Shown in pieces: positions 40,981-54,747 of a stretch of DNA of 64,000 nucleotides. The stretch is from NCBI RefSeq assembly GCF_902686445.1, contig NC_062226.1, positions 14,108,001 through 14,172,000 on the forward strand, in the 5' to 3' direction. Position 1 is the first letter of the stretch. Each line of letters begins with the position of its first letter. This stretch comes from Sciurus carolinensis (lineage: Eukaryota; Chordata; Mammalia; Rodentia; Sciuridae). The translations under genes and the position numbers were made by a program. Under the pieces are notes generated by a model, which worked only from the letters and a program-made list of their open reading frames with translations, was not told the origin of the DNA and ran no database searches.

Positions 40981-42035
40981 ATAGTAGACATAATGTGGTC
41001 CCCAAAAACCTAAGGTTGACTTACATGCAAAAGAAAACCAGAACTAAAAAGAGGAGGTTGATGGAGCAGTCCTCCATTTTTTGTTTATATGAGTATTACA
41101 GAAGTTAACAAGGCCCATTTGGCAGGGTCATAGTAGATTAATCAAATCTATTAATAAGAGTTAAGCAAAGTAGATTTTTCTTTGAGGGTTAGTATATATT
41201 TTTTCTTTTTTTTTTTTTTTTGAAATACGTTTTTAATGTAAGCTTTTCTTTGTCCTACTTTAAAAAACAAACCCAATAGATCTGTGTCATACAAGATCTC
41301 TTGTCCCATCATGGACCACTCATTAAATCTCTCACTTTGCTCATTTAGAATTTAGAATGAATATCCCATTTCCTGTATTCTGAGAGGTTTATTCAAATGT
41401 GACATAAAGCATCGAGTTTTAGTGCATGGAAAATATTAAATGGGCTAAAATGAAAACAAATATTACTTAGAAGTCATCATGAGTTAATGAAGAAAGTTTA
41501 CGTAGATTTTTGGAGCCAGATCATGCAGTCATTAAACAAAGTTCGTAAGCTTATTACGTGCAAGGTATTATGCTAGGCACTGGGAATGCAGCAGTAGACA
41601 AAACACACACACAAATCCTGATTTCATGGAGCTGACATTCTAGATGGGGAGAGAGATTATAAAAAAGAAAGAATTGTTTTGAGACAAAGTAGAAGCATTG
41701 TCTCATTTCATTGGCAATTATGTTTTTAAAACTCATTTATCAGAGGAAATATTTAAATGACTACTGAGTTAGAAGATTAACATAAAAGCTTCTTTTGGGG
41801 GTATTGCAAGTTTGTTAAATAAGGCACATTAAATCCTTCTGACTTGCTTTTATTAAATTTATAGAGGTAATCTATAAATAAGAAGAGAGAAAAAACACTG
41901 TATTAGGAGACAAATACCCAGTTTCTTATTCTGCCTGCCATTGTCTGTGTTATCTGGAAAACTAAGTCCATTCATGTTACTGAAACTTTACCAGGTGAGA
42001 ATGTTCAAAGTATCAATATTTTACCACATGTGGTG
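40981..42035. other. Intronic DNA without recognised features
   Basis: T-run at 41207-41221. The stretch 41530-41660 (ggtattatgctaggcactgg) looks like an old repeat of uncertain family. Confidence 0.45.
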
Positions 42036-42039
42036 TTCC

Positions 42040-42185
42040 TACTGTTTGGAAGGTACTTAAATGTTTAATTTTAGTCAATCCTCACAACCTTTTGAAACAA
42101 GTATTATCATTCTTCTTTTTCAAATGTAGAAACACTTGTTAAATACTCAAACAGCTGGAAAGTGATAAAACTGAGATTCATGAAT
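42040..42185 (-). repeat. MIR SINE relic
   Basis: agtcaatcctcacaaccttt, tttcaaatgtagaaacactt; weak. Confidence 0.55.
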
Positions 42186-43365
42186 GTCATAGTATAATTT
42201 TAAGGACTACATTGAGTAATTTGTGAATATTATGCTGTGTACTTTATTTATAACCCATAGTAGGAACTTAATAAATATTAACAGTGCCTCCTGAGCACTC
42301 TACTCCCTATACAGTTCAGTATTTGGGTATAAAGGGCTTGATCTTTAGTACTATCAATATCAACATTTAAGGTTAAACAGGTTGTTTGCTAATCTGAAAA
42401 CTAAGCTACTGCTTATGCTGTCATTCCTGTGAGAAATGAATTATAAATTCTACACCTTAAGTTAAATTTTTGGAACACAGTATATACAGAAATCAGGTGT
42501 TAATAATTACACTTTCATTAAGTAAAACTTTCATAATGGTTACCATATGTCAACAGATTTGAGAGGCAACCTCTTACCTAGATGATATCTTGTCCCCGTG
42601 TTTATCTCTACATTTTCTTTTCAAAATGACTTTTGAAATGCAGAAATCTCTATAAAAATAATGGAGTCGAGTGGGTTTGAGAATTCCTCTGGCTGTGTTT
42701 TTTCTGTTAAAAAAATTAAAGAAATTAAGAAATAACTTTTCTGATTGAGTTAAGTTAGACTTCCCAAGTTTTGGCCCTGAAAATATATTTTTTATTTTTT
42801 TACCTTCAAGTTTTACTTTTGACTTTTCAAGTAAACTTTTAAAATTGATTTTGGTAAAATCAGTTACTAGAAAATATTTTTGCAATTAGATTATATTCTT
42901 TTCTGAGTATTAAGAATTTCTGTCTGAATATAGATTTCCTCTAAACATATTTTGGACTATTTGTTCTCAAAAATACAAGGAATGTTTAGCATAATAGCCC
43001 AATGTTTCAACAATAAAGCTATCCTTTTTTCTTCTAGAAAAGGAGCTTTGCTCATTGCATAATAGTCTTTTCCAAGACTGTAGATAGAGAAACAATCTTT
43101 TGCCAAAATTTCCAATTACTGAGTTTCTTTCATAACAAAAAATAAAACTATTTTTTTTATTACTTTCACTAAACCATGTCACAAACATGAAGTTAGAATT
43201 GTTAATAAGTTTTCATTTGTTTATCTTCCCATGTAAAAACACTTTCTAGGGAAAAATTTTTCTTAGCTACCTCTTAAAATTTATTTTTAATGTATTTAGA
43301 GAGCCTATAATCAGCAATTTTTTGTTGATTTCAGACTGTATTTCAGCTGGGCACTGCTAAGTTCC
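42186..43365. other. Intronic DNA without recognised features
   Basis: AT-rich; minus-strand open frames have no family resemblance. Confidence 0.5.
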
Positions 43366-43371
43366 CTGTGG

Positions 43372-43548
43372 TTGCAGTCTTTAAATCTTACAATAACCCT
43401 ACAAAGTTTGGAATAATCATCTTCATTTTACAAATGAGAATACTGAGGCTAAGAGAAAAAGTGCTTGTGCCAACTAGCCACTAGCAGAGCTGGAATATGA
43501 ACCAAACTCTGTCTCTTTAGACTGTTTTTTCCCCTAAACTCCAATACC
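43372..43548 (-). repeat. MIR SINE relic
   Basis: cttacaataaccctacaaag, cattttacaaatgagaatac, tgaggctaagagaaaaagtg. Confidence 0.8.
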
Positions 43549-43814
43549 TTCCTTTTCTGTATTCTACTCTTCCCAACCTAATCAATGTGATTATAAAATA
43601 ATGGAAATTTTGAACATTCTCCATCCTCTCAAACAGAAATGAACATTTAAAAAACAATTTGACTAGTATTTCTGTGACATAAATATGTGACATATCTTGA
43701 GATGATAAACTTTTGAGATTCTTTTTGAAAAATTAATAACTTCATTTATACTTATTTATAACATCTATATATGTTTCAGAACTAAGCTTGGAGTTTTTCT
43801 TTTAATTTTGTTTA

Positions 43815-43903
43815 TTAATTTTTTTCTTTTGATGCTGGAGATTGCACATAGGGCCTCCTACATGCTAAGCACATATTCTACCACTGAACTACAACCCAAA
43901 AGG
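43815..43903 (-). mobile_element. ID-like SINE
   Basis: ttgatgctggagattgcaca ... tctaccactgaactacaacc. Confidence 0.88.
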
Positions 43904-44061
43904 TAACTTTTTAATTAAAATCTTGCAATATTGTTCATACCCATGAGTGTATAGATTACACAACATTGACATGGTAAGAAAATCTGAGAATTCTGTTTGG
44001 TATGATTTAAGAAATGTGTAGTATATGCTTCATTACATTTAGTATAGCACATACATATGCT

Positions 44062-44200
44062 TTTTTAAAAATATATTTTTTAGTTGTAGGTGGACACAAT
44101 ACCTTTATTTTACTTATTTATATGTGATGCTGAGGATCAAACCCAGTGCCTCACATGAGCTAGACTAGCGCTATACCACTGAGCTACAATCACGGCTCTG
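44062..44200 (-). mobile_element. ID-like SINE
   Basis: tttagttgtaggtggacaca, gtgatgctgaggatcaaacc, actgagctacaatcacggct. Confidence 0.92.
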
Positions 44201-44717
44201 CATATGCTTTTTAATGAATATTCTATATTTTTCTTTGTGACAAAATTCTATATACTATGTTAGTACTTTACTATAAATTCACATCTTTAAGAAGTGATAC
44301 CAGATGAGCAAATTCTATCTTAAAATTTTTGTTAGCTGATCTCAGTAGTATAGATTTCTGATTGTTATTCAAAATCCAGTTCTGTACCCTTATTCTCTAG
44401 ATATGAAGCTGTGCTTTGTTTCTTTTTTATTTTTGAATCTATGGCTAAGCTATAAGTGATCTGTTAACAGGCCTTTTTTTGTTTTTGTTTTTGCATTGCA
44501 TTTATATCATCGACCTTTGCTTCAAAAAGAATTCAACAGTCTTTAACAGAGGGAGACCATGAAAGGGGGTGCTGTAAAGGCTTTATTGTATAAAAGAAGT
44601 CACACAGGCAAAGCTTTATGTTTGCTGAGTGATTTAATTCTTCTACATGTAGAAACTGGCCATGGGCCATGAGTAACATGATGGAAAAGCACTTCTATTA
44701 CAGCCCCACAACCAATC

Positions 44718-44719
<2 letters not shown>

Positions 44720-44755
<36 letters not shown>
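44720..44755. repeat. (TA)n microsatellite
   Basis: About 18 TA units. Confidence 0.95.
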
Positions 44756-44756
<1 letters not shown>

Positions 44757-45790
44757 TTTTTTTAAAAGACAGAAAAGCACCTCCTTTCCTATTATTTTAA
44801 GATCTACCCAGGAAAGAGTGAAGTTTGGTATCAAGACTTAGTCAATGGCTTTATCTGGATTTATGAAGTTATTGGATTTTTTTTCTTAAATAGACAACTG
44901 AGGAACAGATTCTCCAGGGGAAAAGATGCCTGCTTACATCAGTCTTTTGAATGCTCAGAACAGAATTTTGAAGGAAAAGCCTCTGATAGGGCTAGCGACT
45001 ACTTTGGAACATTGTCCATGTTATGGCTATACGATATTACTAAGTGATACTGTATTTCAAGATAATACCTTTTACTTACAGGTGGTGGGTTAAGCAGACC
45101 CCATCACTAGAAGTAACTGTTTATCCTCTTGTATACTGAATAATCTAACATCTTGAAGGGAGTGAGGAGCTAGCATGTTTTGATTAACATGTATAAAACC
45201 TTGGAAATTGGCTAATGACGTGTTCTTAGCCATTCTTTGAAAGGAACATGATATCCTTTGTAATTTTTTGATAGTATAAAGGGACTTAAATTAACTGTTT
45301 CTTTCTTATTGAGTAATAAGATATTCTTGTACTTCATATTTGATGAATACAGATTTACTTTGCCAGATCTTTTAGTACCTTGGAGTATACTGGTATGAGA
45401 CTGAGTATGTATGTGTGTGTGGGGTTTCTTTTTGTGAAGTTACTTAAGAGACATGCATGGTAAATTTAAAAAAACAATGCTTATCTTCTGTATGATCAGT
45501 ACAATGTTTAATTAAGCTTTAATATTGCTTAAACATAAAAATATTTGGGTTTGTATCTCTGAGAACCTTGGACTTTGTTAGGCAGATGTTACTCTTTGAG
45601 CATCTCAGCTCGTTAGGGAAAACCTGAAATTCACTTGGCAGCAAGAAAGGAAACTGGTATTTATCCTGGACAAAGCAGAAAAAGTATCACTGAAGTCAAA
45701 ACCTGTATAGATGGTAAATTGTGATCCTCGGAATCTACAGAATGATAATGTGAAAAGTCTGGCTTGGTGTAAATAAACCTGACTCACTAG
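44756..45790. other. Intronic DNA without recognised features
   Basis: No coding signal or named repeat seen. Confidence 0.5.
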
Positions 45791-45794
45791 CTAT

Positions 45795-45930
45795 AGACAG
45801 TAGCTTTATCCTCTCTGAATTCTCTCAATAGTAAAATGAGGATTATGACCTTTACCTACTAGGGAATTACCTTGAGGATTAGAGAGAATGTGTATTTATC
45901 AACACAGCCTCAATAAAGGGAACACATTAT
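45795..45930 (+). repeat. MIR SINE relic
   Basis: cctctctgaattctctcaat, agtaaaatgaggattatgac, cttgaggattagagagaatg. Confidence 0.72.
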
Positions 45931-46218
45931 TATTATTTATATTCATTATTATATTACTCCTGCTTTTAGATGCCTTCACTTTACATTTTCTGTAAAATTA
46001 GTTGTTCACCAAGAAATTACAGGACCCAATACATTACTCAGCTTTTAATAGGAATAGAGAATTCAATAGGTTATTTCTTAGGATACAAGACTTTAAGATG
46101 TGGTAAGTATAAATTATTATGCAATCTTGGCTTTCTTTTCTGGACTGATTTTATTTGATTAAAACTCTAAGAACTGTGGTTTTTTTCTAATTTTTTACAT
46201 TGAGGCACATCCCAAGTT

Positions 46219-46220
46219 AA

Positions 46221-46261
<41 letters not shown>
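46219..46261. repeat. (AAT)n microsatellite
   Basis: About 14 AAT units. Confidence 0.95.
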
Positions 46262-46264
<3 letters not shown>

Positions 46265-47215
46265 CCTTAGATTTGTATACTACAATTAGAATACATATGC
46301 TTGAAAGATGTGTTATTTCCATTCTGCAAAATTCAATGCTGGGTTACAATAACTCTCAAATTTAGAACTTCTATTTTTAGTACAGAAATAGAAGTATATG
46401 AGGTAGGGAGTAGGGGATTGCTTTAACTGATGCATAAAATCTGTGTGTTAACAATTTTAGCTTGGGCTCCTGAACTAAAATTAACAATTCCAGAGGGACT
46501 CTTTATTATGAGCTACATCTCTAAGAAAAATTGTTTTTAAAAGCAGTTTCACCTTAAATTGTCTCTTACTCAATATGACTGTACCAGAATCTATTCAGAT
46601 GAAATCTAAAATTTTGAGGTCCAGAATGAGTATATTAAGAAAGGTCACTATTGGGAAAAAGGGAAAGTATATAATTTTTCTGAGAATTCTAATAATTTGT
46701 GTTGCCCTTCATCTTTCTTTCCCCCAACAGTGCTTAATTCTAAAATTTAGTTAATATATTTATTGAGCACTTGTCATGTATTTATTAAGTGCCTTCAACA
46801 AACCAAGCATTGTATTTTATATTCTTTCTGAGGGTACCAAGATGGCTAATACATAGTCTTGGACTAAGGAAATTTACTTTATAAAGTGTATGACATAAAA
46901 ACAGTTTGTTACAGTACTTGATCTTTATACTTATGCTAGGTCTTAATGATAAGAAGACTGCATAATTTCCTTGTGGCTTTTACAATCTAACTAGAAAAAT
47001 AAGAGTTAGCATAGTGTAAGAATATAGAACAAATCACATTAGGATCAAAATGTCTGACCCAGTGAATATAAAGCCAAGAAGCCAAAAGATCTCTGTGGAC
47101 CAGTTTGAGAAAAGTTTCATGGAAAGCAGAGAAAATTTTAGAGGTAAAGAGGAGGAAGGACATTATATTAGGAATGATTATAAGAGAAAAAACAATACCA
47201 AGAAATATTGGAAAG
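46262..47215. other. Intronic DNA without recognised features
   Basis: Nothing coding; AT-rich. Confidence 0.5.
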
Positions 47216-47217
47216 AA

Positions 47218-47415
47218 TTTTTTTTTGGTACTAGAGATTGAACCCAGATCCATATCCCTAGCTCTTTTTATTTATTTATTTTATTTTGAGATAGGATTTT
47301 GCTAAGTTGTTCAGGGCCTCACTAAGCTGCTGAGGCTGTCTTTAAACTCCGGATCCTCCTGCCTCAGTCTCCTGAGCCTCTGGGATTACAGGCATGCAGC
47401 ACAGCACCTAGCTGT
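47218..47415 (-). mobile_element. B1-dID-type dimeric SINE
   Basis: ggtactagagattgaaccca ... gagataggattttgctaagt ... gcctcagtctcctgagcctc. Lies about 250 bp upstream of the 47664 exon. Confidence 0.92.
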
Positions 47416-47613
47416 TATTTATTTTAAGCTGCCCAAGTACGTAGCATTCATTGTCACACATGATCAGTTTTTAGTACCATATTAGTTGAATTATATAATC
47501 ATGAAGTTTTTCAATTTCCAATGTAAAATAAAAAGTCACTCTTCTAGTAAATAGAATCTAGTTGAAACTCTTTGCTGCATTAAGATCATCTGTATTGAGA
47601 TATTAGGTGATGA

Positions 47614-47817
<204 letters not shown>

Positions 47818-47849
47818 TAATTTTGTAATATAATTATTCCATTTTTAAA

Positions 47850-48780
47850 ATGTTGAAATCTTTCAGTGTATCTTGATTCTTTTCAAATGGTTAATAAAGT
47901 CTTTTCTAAATAGGATGTAATAGGTCACAGCAAATCAAACTCTTTCATAACTTCTTGGAGAGAATACTTAAATTTTAGAAATCATATTGATTGGAAAGCT
48001 ATGGAAGTAAGAAAAACTACATGAACCAAAATTTCAGAAAGAGTAGAACACTTTAAAATGCTTCCTAAATAAGCTGATCACCAGATACTCTGTGAAAATC
48101 CAGTGTAAATGAATCGACCACAAGGTGCTATGATACCGAAGAAAGAGGTGGACAAGTCTAGGATTTCAGTGTAATTTATTGGAGACTTATTGACAGAAAT
48201 GTAGTCAAGGTGGCAGCAAGACTGGTGGATCCCTGAAAATTGGGTCAGAGGATAGAATCTTACACAGCAGTCAATACAAAAGTAACTTCATCTAAGCTGA
48301 AATGTGCTTGGTTTATCTGAAGCTATCAAAGATAATCAGGCATATTCCTGGTGCTGATGGCACCAGGCTCCAGTTGTAAAACTTCCCAAACTCCTCTAAG
48401 GGTTTTGTATATCTGTAATGTGCTAGGATAGCATGTGAGGAAACTGGCTGCAGAAGCAGTCATGGCAGTTATGACTCAAGGTGGCTTCAGTCAGATAAGG
48501 CTGGATCCCTGCACTAAGCATTTTCTTTTTAGGGAACATGTGTTGATTCTGGGTATAGACTAGGAAGGAGGTTTGATTTAAGCAAAGGCTTTCTTCTTGA
48601 GGAAGGTTACAAGAAAAATGTTAGGCAATCATTTGGGGCCTATATGATGATTGGAAACTAGAGGGACCCTACACAAAAGGCCAGTTTTCTCATAGAACGT
48701 TAGCTGTGCAGGAGATGGAAGGCTGGGCTGTAAAGGTAGAAAGTTATGTCAGTTTTATGCTAAGGAGACAAAGTTCTTTT
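47850..48780. other. Intronic DNA, partly repeat-like
   Basis: 48100-48760 is less AT-rich and could be an old LTR, but I cannot identify ends or family. Confidence 0.35.
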
Positions 48781-48783
48781 AGA

Positions 48784-48852
48784 AGCTAGGCATGGTGGTA
48801 TATACCTGTAATCCCAGCTACTGGGAAGACTGAGGCAGGAGGATTGCAATTA
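48784..48852 (+). mobile_element. Truncated B1-like SINE
   Basis: gctaggcatggtggtatata, cctgtaatcccagctactgg, actgaggcaggaggattgca. Confidence 0.88.
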
Positions 48853-49109
48853 CAATATACGACCATCTCTTTCTTGCCAGTACTAAACCTTTCAGGACTG
48901 AGGAGATGAAGGCCTGCTAGGTTCTCAATCAAAAGGGCCATGACAAAGATATAGTGATGAACCAGAGGTGAACTGACTCACACTAAAATTGCAATCCATT
49001 TTCAACCCACTTTAATTTCTTATTGAATTATGGTGATCCTTTCCTTATATATGCCTACCAGAGGAAAGAAGGACCTTCTGATTCTTTTATACCATGTTTG
49101 GCATCTGAC

Positions 49110-49720
49110 TAAAAAATACTAGAGAACAGTAGGAAAATGTGACTAATAATAAAGATAAAATACAAAGCGGAACCATAAATAATCCAGGTTTAGAGTTAGC
49201 ATACAGAAACTTTAAAATAATTAAAATTAATATATTAGGAAAATATAGAGGACAAATCAGACAAAATAGGTGAAAAGAAGTAAGATTTCAATTCAACGTT
49301 GCACTCTATAAAAAATCAAATGGACAGTCTGGAACTGAAAAATATAATATTTGAAATTAATCACTCATTGCATGGGTTTAATGCAGATTATACACAGTGA
49401 AGACAGATTTATAGGCCCAAATTCAGTGCAATTAAAAACGCCCAAACTGAGGTATTTAGAGAAAATACAATGAAAAGAATAAAGCAGGAAAGACATGTGG
49501 GACACAGCCAAAAGATCTAACAAAGTAGTTGGAGACACAGAAATGGAGGAAAGACATGTTGGGTCGAAGCAGAATCTGAAGAGATGACCAAGAATTTTCC
49601 AAACAGATGAAAGATATCAACCCACAGGTTCAGAAAGCTCAGCAAACCCTACATAGTATATAAAAAAGAAAACTATATTTAGGCAAACTTAGTCACTGTT
49701 AAAAACTAAAGACAATTAAC
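49110..49720 (+). repeat. Degenerate L1/HAL1 ORF1-region relic
   Basis: Sense text such as tttccaaacagatgaaagat, atcaacccacaggttcagaa and gctcagcaaaccctacatag resembles old L1/HAL1 ORF1. No open frame. Confidence 0.55.
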
Positions 49721-50139
49721 TTCTGATTTTTAGTTTTCTTAGGAGTAAGGATTAGAGGCACTTCCTTAAAAATCTTTTTGCTACCAACAAAAAATCAGGG
49801 CATGAAAATGTGTCAAGTACTACAAGTATTTTGATGAGAACAGAGTAGCAGAATGTTTGAAATTGAAAGTACCATAGAAAAATCTGTGTTGAAAACTCAT
49901 TCTGAATTCTAATCCTGTACTTTCCAGTGAAGCATATGTAGGGAAGTTGATTTGGAAGAAATTGTGCTATTTTTTTTCTTTTTATGTGATATTGCCAGTA
50001 ATGTCTTGTGCTGTTCTTTTTCTTTTCTGTGTGATCCAGGCACACTGGCTTCTATTTCTAAAGCAATCTATGTTCCCTTGTCCAAGGGTTCTGATCTGCC
50101 TCCACCTGGGCCCCCTTTCCTTATTAAGTCATAATCTTC

Positions 50140-50455
50140 CTTCCCGTCTTCAATGAAAGGTCACTTCATTAGAATACATTTCCTGATGCTCCCTGCTAAA
50201 TTAAAACTTCCCTATTATATGTTTTCATATGCTCTTGTTCTTTATTTTCTTAGCACTTATCACAATTTTTAGTCACGTATTTACTATTTGTGGTTATGAG
50301 TTGCATATGGATTGTTCACTGCATCGTTAAGTTCCATGAGGGCAAGAACAATATTAGTTTTGTTCACCATTCTGTATACAATCTCTAGCATGGATCTTGA
50401 CACAGTTAAGTACTCACTGAATGTTTGTTGAATAAATGAACAAGTAAATATAAAA
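50140..50455 (+). repeat. L2 LINE 3' end
   Basis: gttccatgagggcaagaaca, tgtatacaatctctagcatg, actgaatgtttgttgaataa: the characteristic L2 tail. Confidence 0.82.
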
Positions 50456-50459
50456 ACCT

Positions 50460-52235
50460 ATACAGGAAAAGATGAGATTCAATATTGGGTAACAATAGGA
50501 ATGCTTCATCAATCTTGGATATTTAGGATTGCTCCCTAGGTATTTGACAGTAGCAGAAAGCAATGTGCATTTCTGGTTTTCGCTTTTATTTGTCCTTGCA
50601 GCAATGAGGCAACTTTCTTTACTGTTAAGTAAACGCCAACCTGTGCTTGCTCTGAAAATAATTGAAGGCACAAGAAATCCTTTTCATGGTTGATTTCTAA
50701 AAGCAGCTTGTAATGAGAGAAATAAATGGCTTCCCTTTTTGGAAATATAATGAAAGAGAAATCCAACATGAAGGAGCACAAATACTTGCTCTAAAACTGC
50801 AAGCTTTGTATGAAATGAGTCTTTCCTTTTATCTCAAATTGGATTTTTTTTTTCAACAGTGCTGTGATATAACTGCCCTCTGGTGGCCACTTTCTATGTT
50901 TCCTAGTCCTTATCCCACCCCACCCTCACCACTTCAGATTGAAGTGGATATCCAAGTGCTTTCTGTCGTAAAATATATTGGGAAACATTATGGGAAGCAA
51001 TTTGACAGTAGATATTAGAAGCCTTAAGAAATACATCTTTGATCTAGCAATTCTGCTTCCAGTAATCTATTTTGAGAATTATCTTCCTTATAGATTGTTG
51101 TGAAGATGAAATGCAATACATTTGTATGGCCCTAATAGAGAGCTGGCTTATCATAAGCAACCAATAAACAGTAACTACTATTATGTTATCATTAAAATAT
51201 TATCAAGAATGATATGTAGCTAATTTGAAAATAATTTGTTATTCTAGCTTCTTTCTGCTAAAAGTACTTTAAGTTGTAAAGGTTAATCTGAGCACTTTTT
51301 CATCCCAGAGATCCTGGTATTTGAAGCTTTTATTATCATTAGTTCAAAGCACTTTTTATTTATTTTTCTTACACTTTCTTCCTTGACCTCTGAGATATTT
51401 GTAAGTGTGCCATTTCATTTTGAAATAGTTGACATGTGGGAGTGGGCTTCTATATATCTTAAGGTAATTGATTTCTAATGTAATAAATCATATAGGAAAC
51501 ACAGTCTGCATGATTTCAAATTAAAACAAAGTAATGGGAATGCTTTTCCTATTGATTGTATTGATTACATACATGTCAAAACTAATCACATTGCATACTT
51601 GAAATATGTGCATTTTATTGTACTTCAATTTTACCCCAATAAAGCTACGGAAAAAGAAAAGAGTGATATGTAGCAACATGAGAAAGTGAAGGAAGCAGGT
51701 TATAAAATGACATGTACTATATAATTAGACTATTTAAAAAACAAACCCCAAATCTCTAAATAAAGAAAAATTTGAAGGAAAATATTCAAAATCTTAATGA
51801 GATTTCTTTGGGTGATTTTTTTTTTCTATTCCATATTTTTCTGGGTTTTCTTTATTGGGCATATTTTCCTTAAAGTGAGGTGGGATAGGGTCTATAACTT
51901 TTTAACGTAGAACTTTATGTTTACATAGTACCCTTATTTTAAAGTGCCTTCATGTACTCATAGTGTCCTGTGTGAGTAATGACTTGGGCAGCTTAACTGA
52001 GCCAACTGTCTCGACCTCTTGCACAATGTTCTTTACTAAAGACTATCATACTTTCCTTGTTCTCTTTTAATGTACCTAGCTTTTGCTTTGCAATCAGCTC
52101 TGCTAGATCTTCTTCTAAACACTAGTGCCTCAGAGCTTGACAAGTTTGTCCTTCTTTGTTTGTACTTTCCTTCTAATGATATCATTCAGTTCCCTGAATT
52201 TAATTTAAATTAGAGATGTGATTCTGATAGATTTA
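50460..52235. other. Intronic DNA without recognised features
   Basis: No coding signal; 51520-51650 has weak old-repeat character. Confidence 0.45.
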
Positions 52236-52239
52236 CATT

Positions 52240-52870
52240 TCTCCCTTGATCCCCACACTCAAATATCTAACAGGCCACTTCACTTGAATGTTTTAATTGG
52301 CATTATAAACCTAACACATCCAAAATAACTGTTTTAGTTACCCTGAAAGCTAAGCCTGCTCTTCATCTTAGTAACTGGTATCATCCACTCCGTTGCTCAG
52401 TTCTGAAACCTAGGAGTCATGTTTGATTACTCTCTTTTCAATCGCAAATATCCATTCTATCAGTGAGTTTTGTAAGCTTCAGAATATACTGAGTCCTTCT
52501 GCTGTTCTGAACCTTTGTTCTGTCATTCTCCACCAAGCTACTACCATCTCTTTGAACTACATTGGCATTCTCATGTCTAGCCTTTCTGCCTCCTGTTTCC
52601 CTGTCCCTCCACCCCTAGTTGCCCATGGCCTAGTCTCTATGTAACAACTAGAATGATCTTTTTAAAATGTAAAATGAGGTCACAACATTCCCATGCTTAA
52701 GCCTTCTAATGGCCTCCCATCCTTTTGGAATAAAATTCAAACTTCTTTCCATGGCCTACTTGATTTTATATTTTTTGGCACCTTCCTCTTTCTGACCTTA
52801 TCTTCTCTTACACTCTTATTTGTTTACTTAGGCCATTCTGGCCTTCTTTTGGTTTGACAGGTTGAAGTTT
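52240..52870 (+). repeat. L2 LINE relic
   Basis: Degenerate L2 coding/3' text: gaggtcacaacattcccatg, cttctaatggcctcccatcc, actcttatttgtttacttag. Confidence 0.68.
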
Positions 52871-53160
52871 GCCCTCTGTCCTGTAGAGAGGATCAGACAT
52901 TTCTTCCTATAACAAAGTACATTGCTGAATTTCTGACAGGCTTATGTATAAACCAGAAAATGGTAAAATGAAGAAAGAAATAAGGAAAAGGTTTTTTTTA
53001 TAGGTGACAATTTATGTTTTCAAAGGTTTGTCCTTAAATTTAGTTGGAAAAGAACCCTATATTCCTGTCTTTGAAACTATTTTCTTGGTTACCCCTACCA
53101 AATTTTTGAGATGCTTAGCTAAGAAATGTGAAATCACTTTAGGAAACATTCATTATTATT

Positions 53161-53246
53161 CCTCATTCTTATTTTCCTCCTTCTCCCCCGCTTTCTCCTA
53201 CTCCTTCTCCCTCCTTCCTCTTCTTCCCCCTCCCCCTCCCTTTCTT
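53161..53246. repeat. Polypyrimidine (CT-rich) tract
   Basis: About 85 bases almost all C or T on the plus strand, with tcctc and ccct units. The Glu/Arg-rich open frame opposite is an artefact. Confidence 0.92.
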
Positions 53247-53955
53247 TAACCAGCCTTTGACCATCTTTCAGCAAAGAAAATGTGCATTTTAAGTCAGTAT
53301 CATTACACGGAGGGGTGGGTTCCACTCAGAGCATAATGAACAACATTAAACTTCAGCAAATTTTTATTTCATTTATCATAAAAGAAAGATCCTCAAAGCT
53401 TAGATTTATAGGACACTTAGTCTCTTTAGTAGTTTAGCAGTTCAGTTTTCTTAATTAATAGATGACGAAAGTGAGACATAAAGAGAAAACATTGTATCTG
53501 TGGAACAGTCTTTCACCCTTTGAATGATTAACATTACATTAAATCATTAGCCAAAGAGTTATCCCATTTTACAGATTAGAAGAGTGAAACTCAGAAGCTG
53601 TTTGTTTCAAGTCTTGTAGCTGGTGAGAGCTACATATTGTATTTCTTATGCTATATTGTCTCTGGGAGGAGTTATAAGCTATTTTAAAAAGCTACAATGG
53701 AGGTGGAAGAGAAGCTGTTATTTTTAAATCTATAACTTTATGTTCATATTATAAAAGCAATTTACATTCTTAGTTCCTACTACATGTGGATTTTAAAGGT
53801 TAGGATCTTTGTTTTTATTATGAAAATTAATCACCTTCAACTTTCTACATGAAATGTTTTTGAGTTCTTGCAACATTTACTATGTGTATCTGATATATTT
53901 GTGATGCATTAGTTTTTTAATGAGAAAAAAAATCAAGATAATAAAAATAAAAGTG

Positions 53956-54103
53956 GGGCTGGGGTTGTAGCTCAGTGGTAGAGTGCTTGCCTGGCACATG
54001 TGAGGCACTGGGTTTGAACCTCAGCGCCACATAAAAAATAAATAAATAAATAAAATAAAGGCATTGTGTCCATCTACACTAAAAAAAATTTAAAACCAAA
54101 TAA
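53956..54103 (+). mobile_element. ID-like SINE with intact pol III boxes
   Basis: ggctggggttgtagctcagt ... tgcctggcacatgtgaggca ... cctcagcgccacataaa plus an A-rich tail. An A-box-like tagctcagtggt (53968-53979) and B-box-like gggtttgaacc (54010-54020) are present. Exact 15-bp duplication ataaaaataaaagtg at 53941-53955 and 54104-54118. Confidence 0.96.
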
Positions 54104-54747
54104 ATAAAAATAAAAGTGACACATGTATACGAGACAATTCGAAAATCAGAGATGGGAAAACCGCTGAAAGGACAGTTGTCCCTCACAACTGTTATGAATG
54201 TTCTGGTGTACTGATGTCTGGTCTGTCTTTAATTTTCTTTCTCCATATCTGTATTCCAGGTGCATGGTATCTTTAAAACAAGCAAAATGTGATGGATAGT
54301 TAAGAATTGATGAGTTTTACTCTTATATTTGCTTTCATTTTTACTTTTAGGATAGCATATTTGTGTAGGGCTTTTGTTTTGGTTGGTTGGTTTTTGTTTT
54401 GTTTTTTTACTGACTTCTTATTGCAGGATATGGCATAAAACAAATTAAATACTTTTGGAAAAATTTTGAAGTAAAAGTAAATGTAAGTAAATGACTTAAG
54501 ATAGTCTAATTATATTGCAACAGTTTCAAAAGCTTGTGGCCTTATCTAGAATAGTAAGGCACCAAAATAATAAGCATGTATGCCCTGTAGCTTTGTAGGA
54601 ACAAAATATTAAAAGTATGTGTATATTACCATTTTTAAATAAGGGTGGCAACATGGCCTTTTCTTGTTACATCATACACAAAGAACTTATTATTGGATCA
54701 TATTTTATCCCAAATGTCCAAATTTTTTTATAGAGCTATTTAATTCT

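Noticed and set aside
53968..54020. tRNA-like A and B boxes in the ID elements as tRNA genes
   Set aside because: The boxes belong to tRNA-derived SINEs; no anticodon stem or full cloverleaf was found and an A-rich tail follows.
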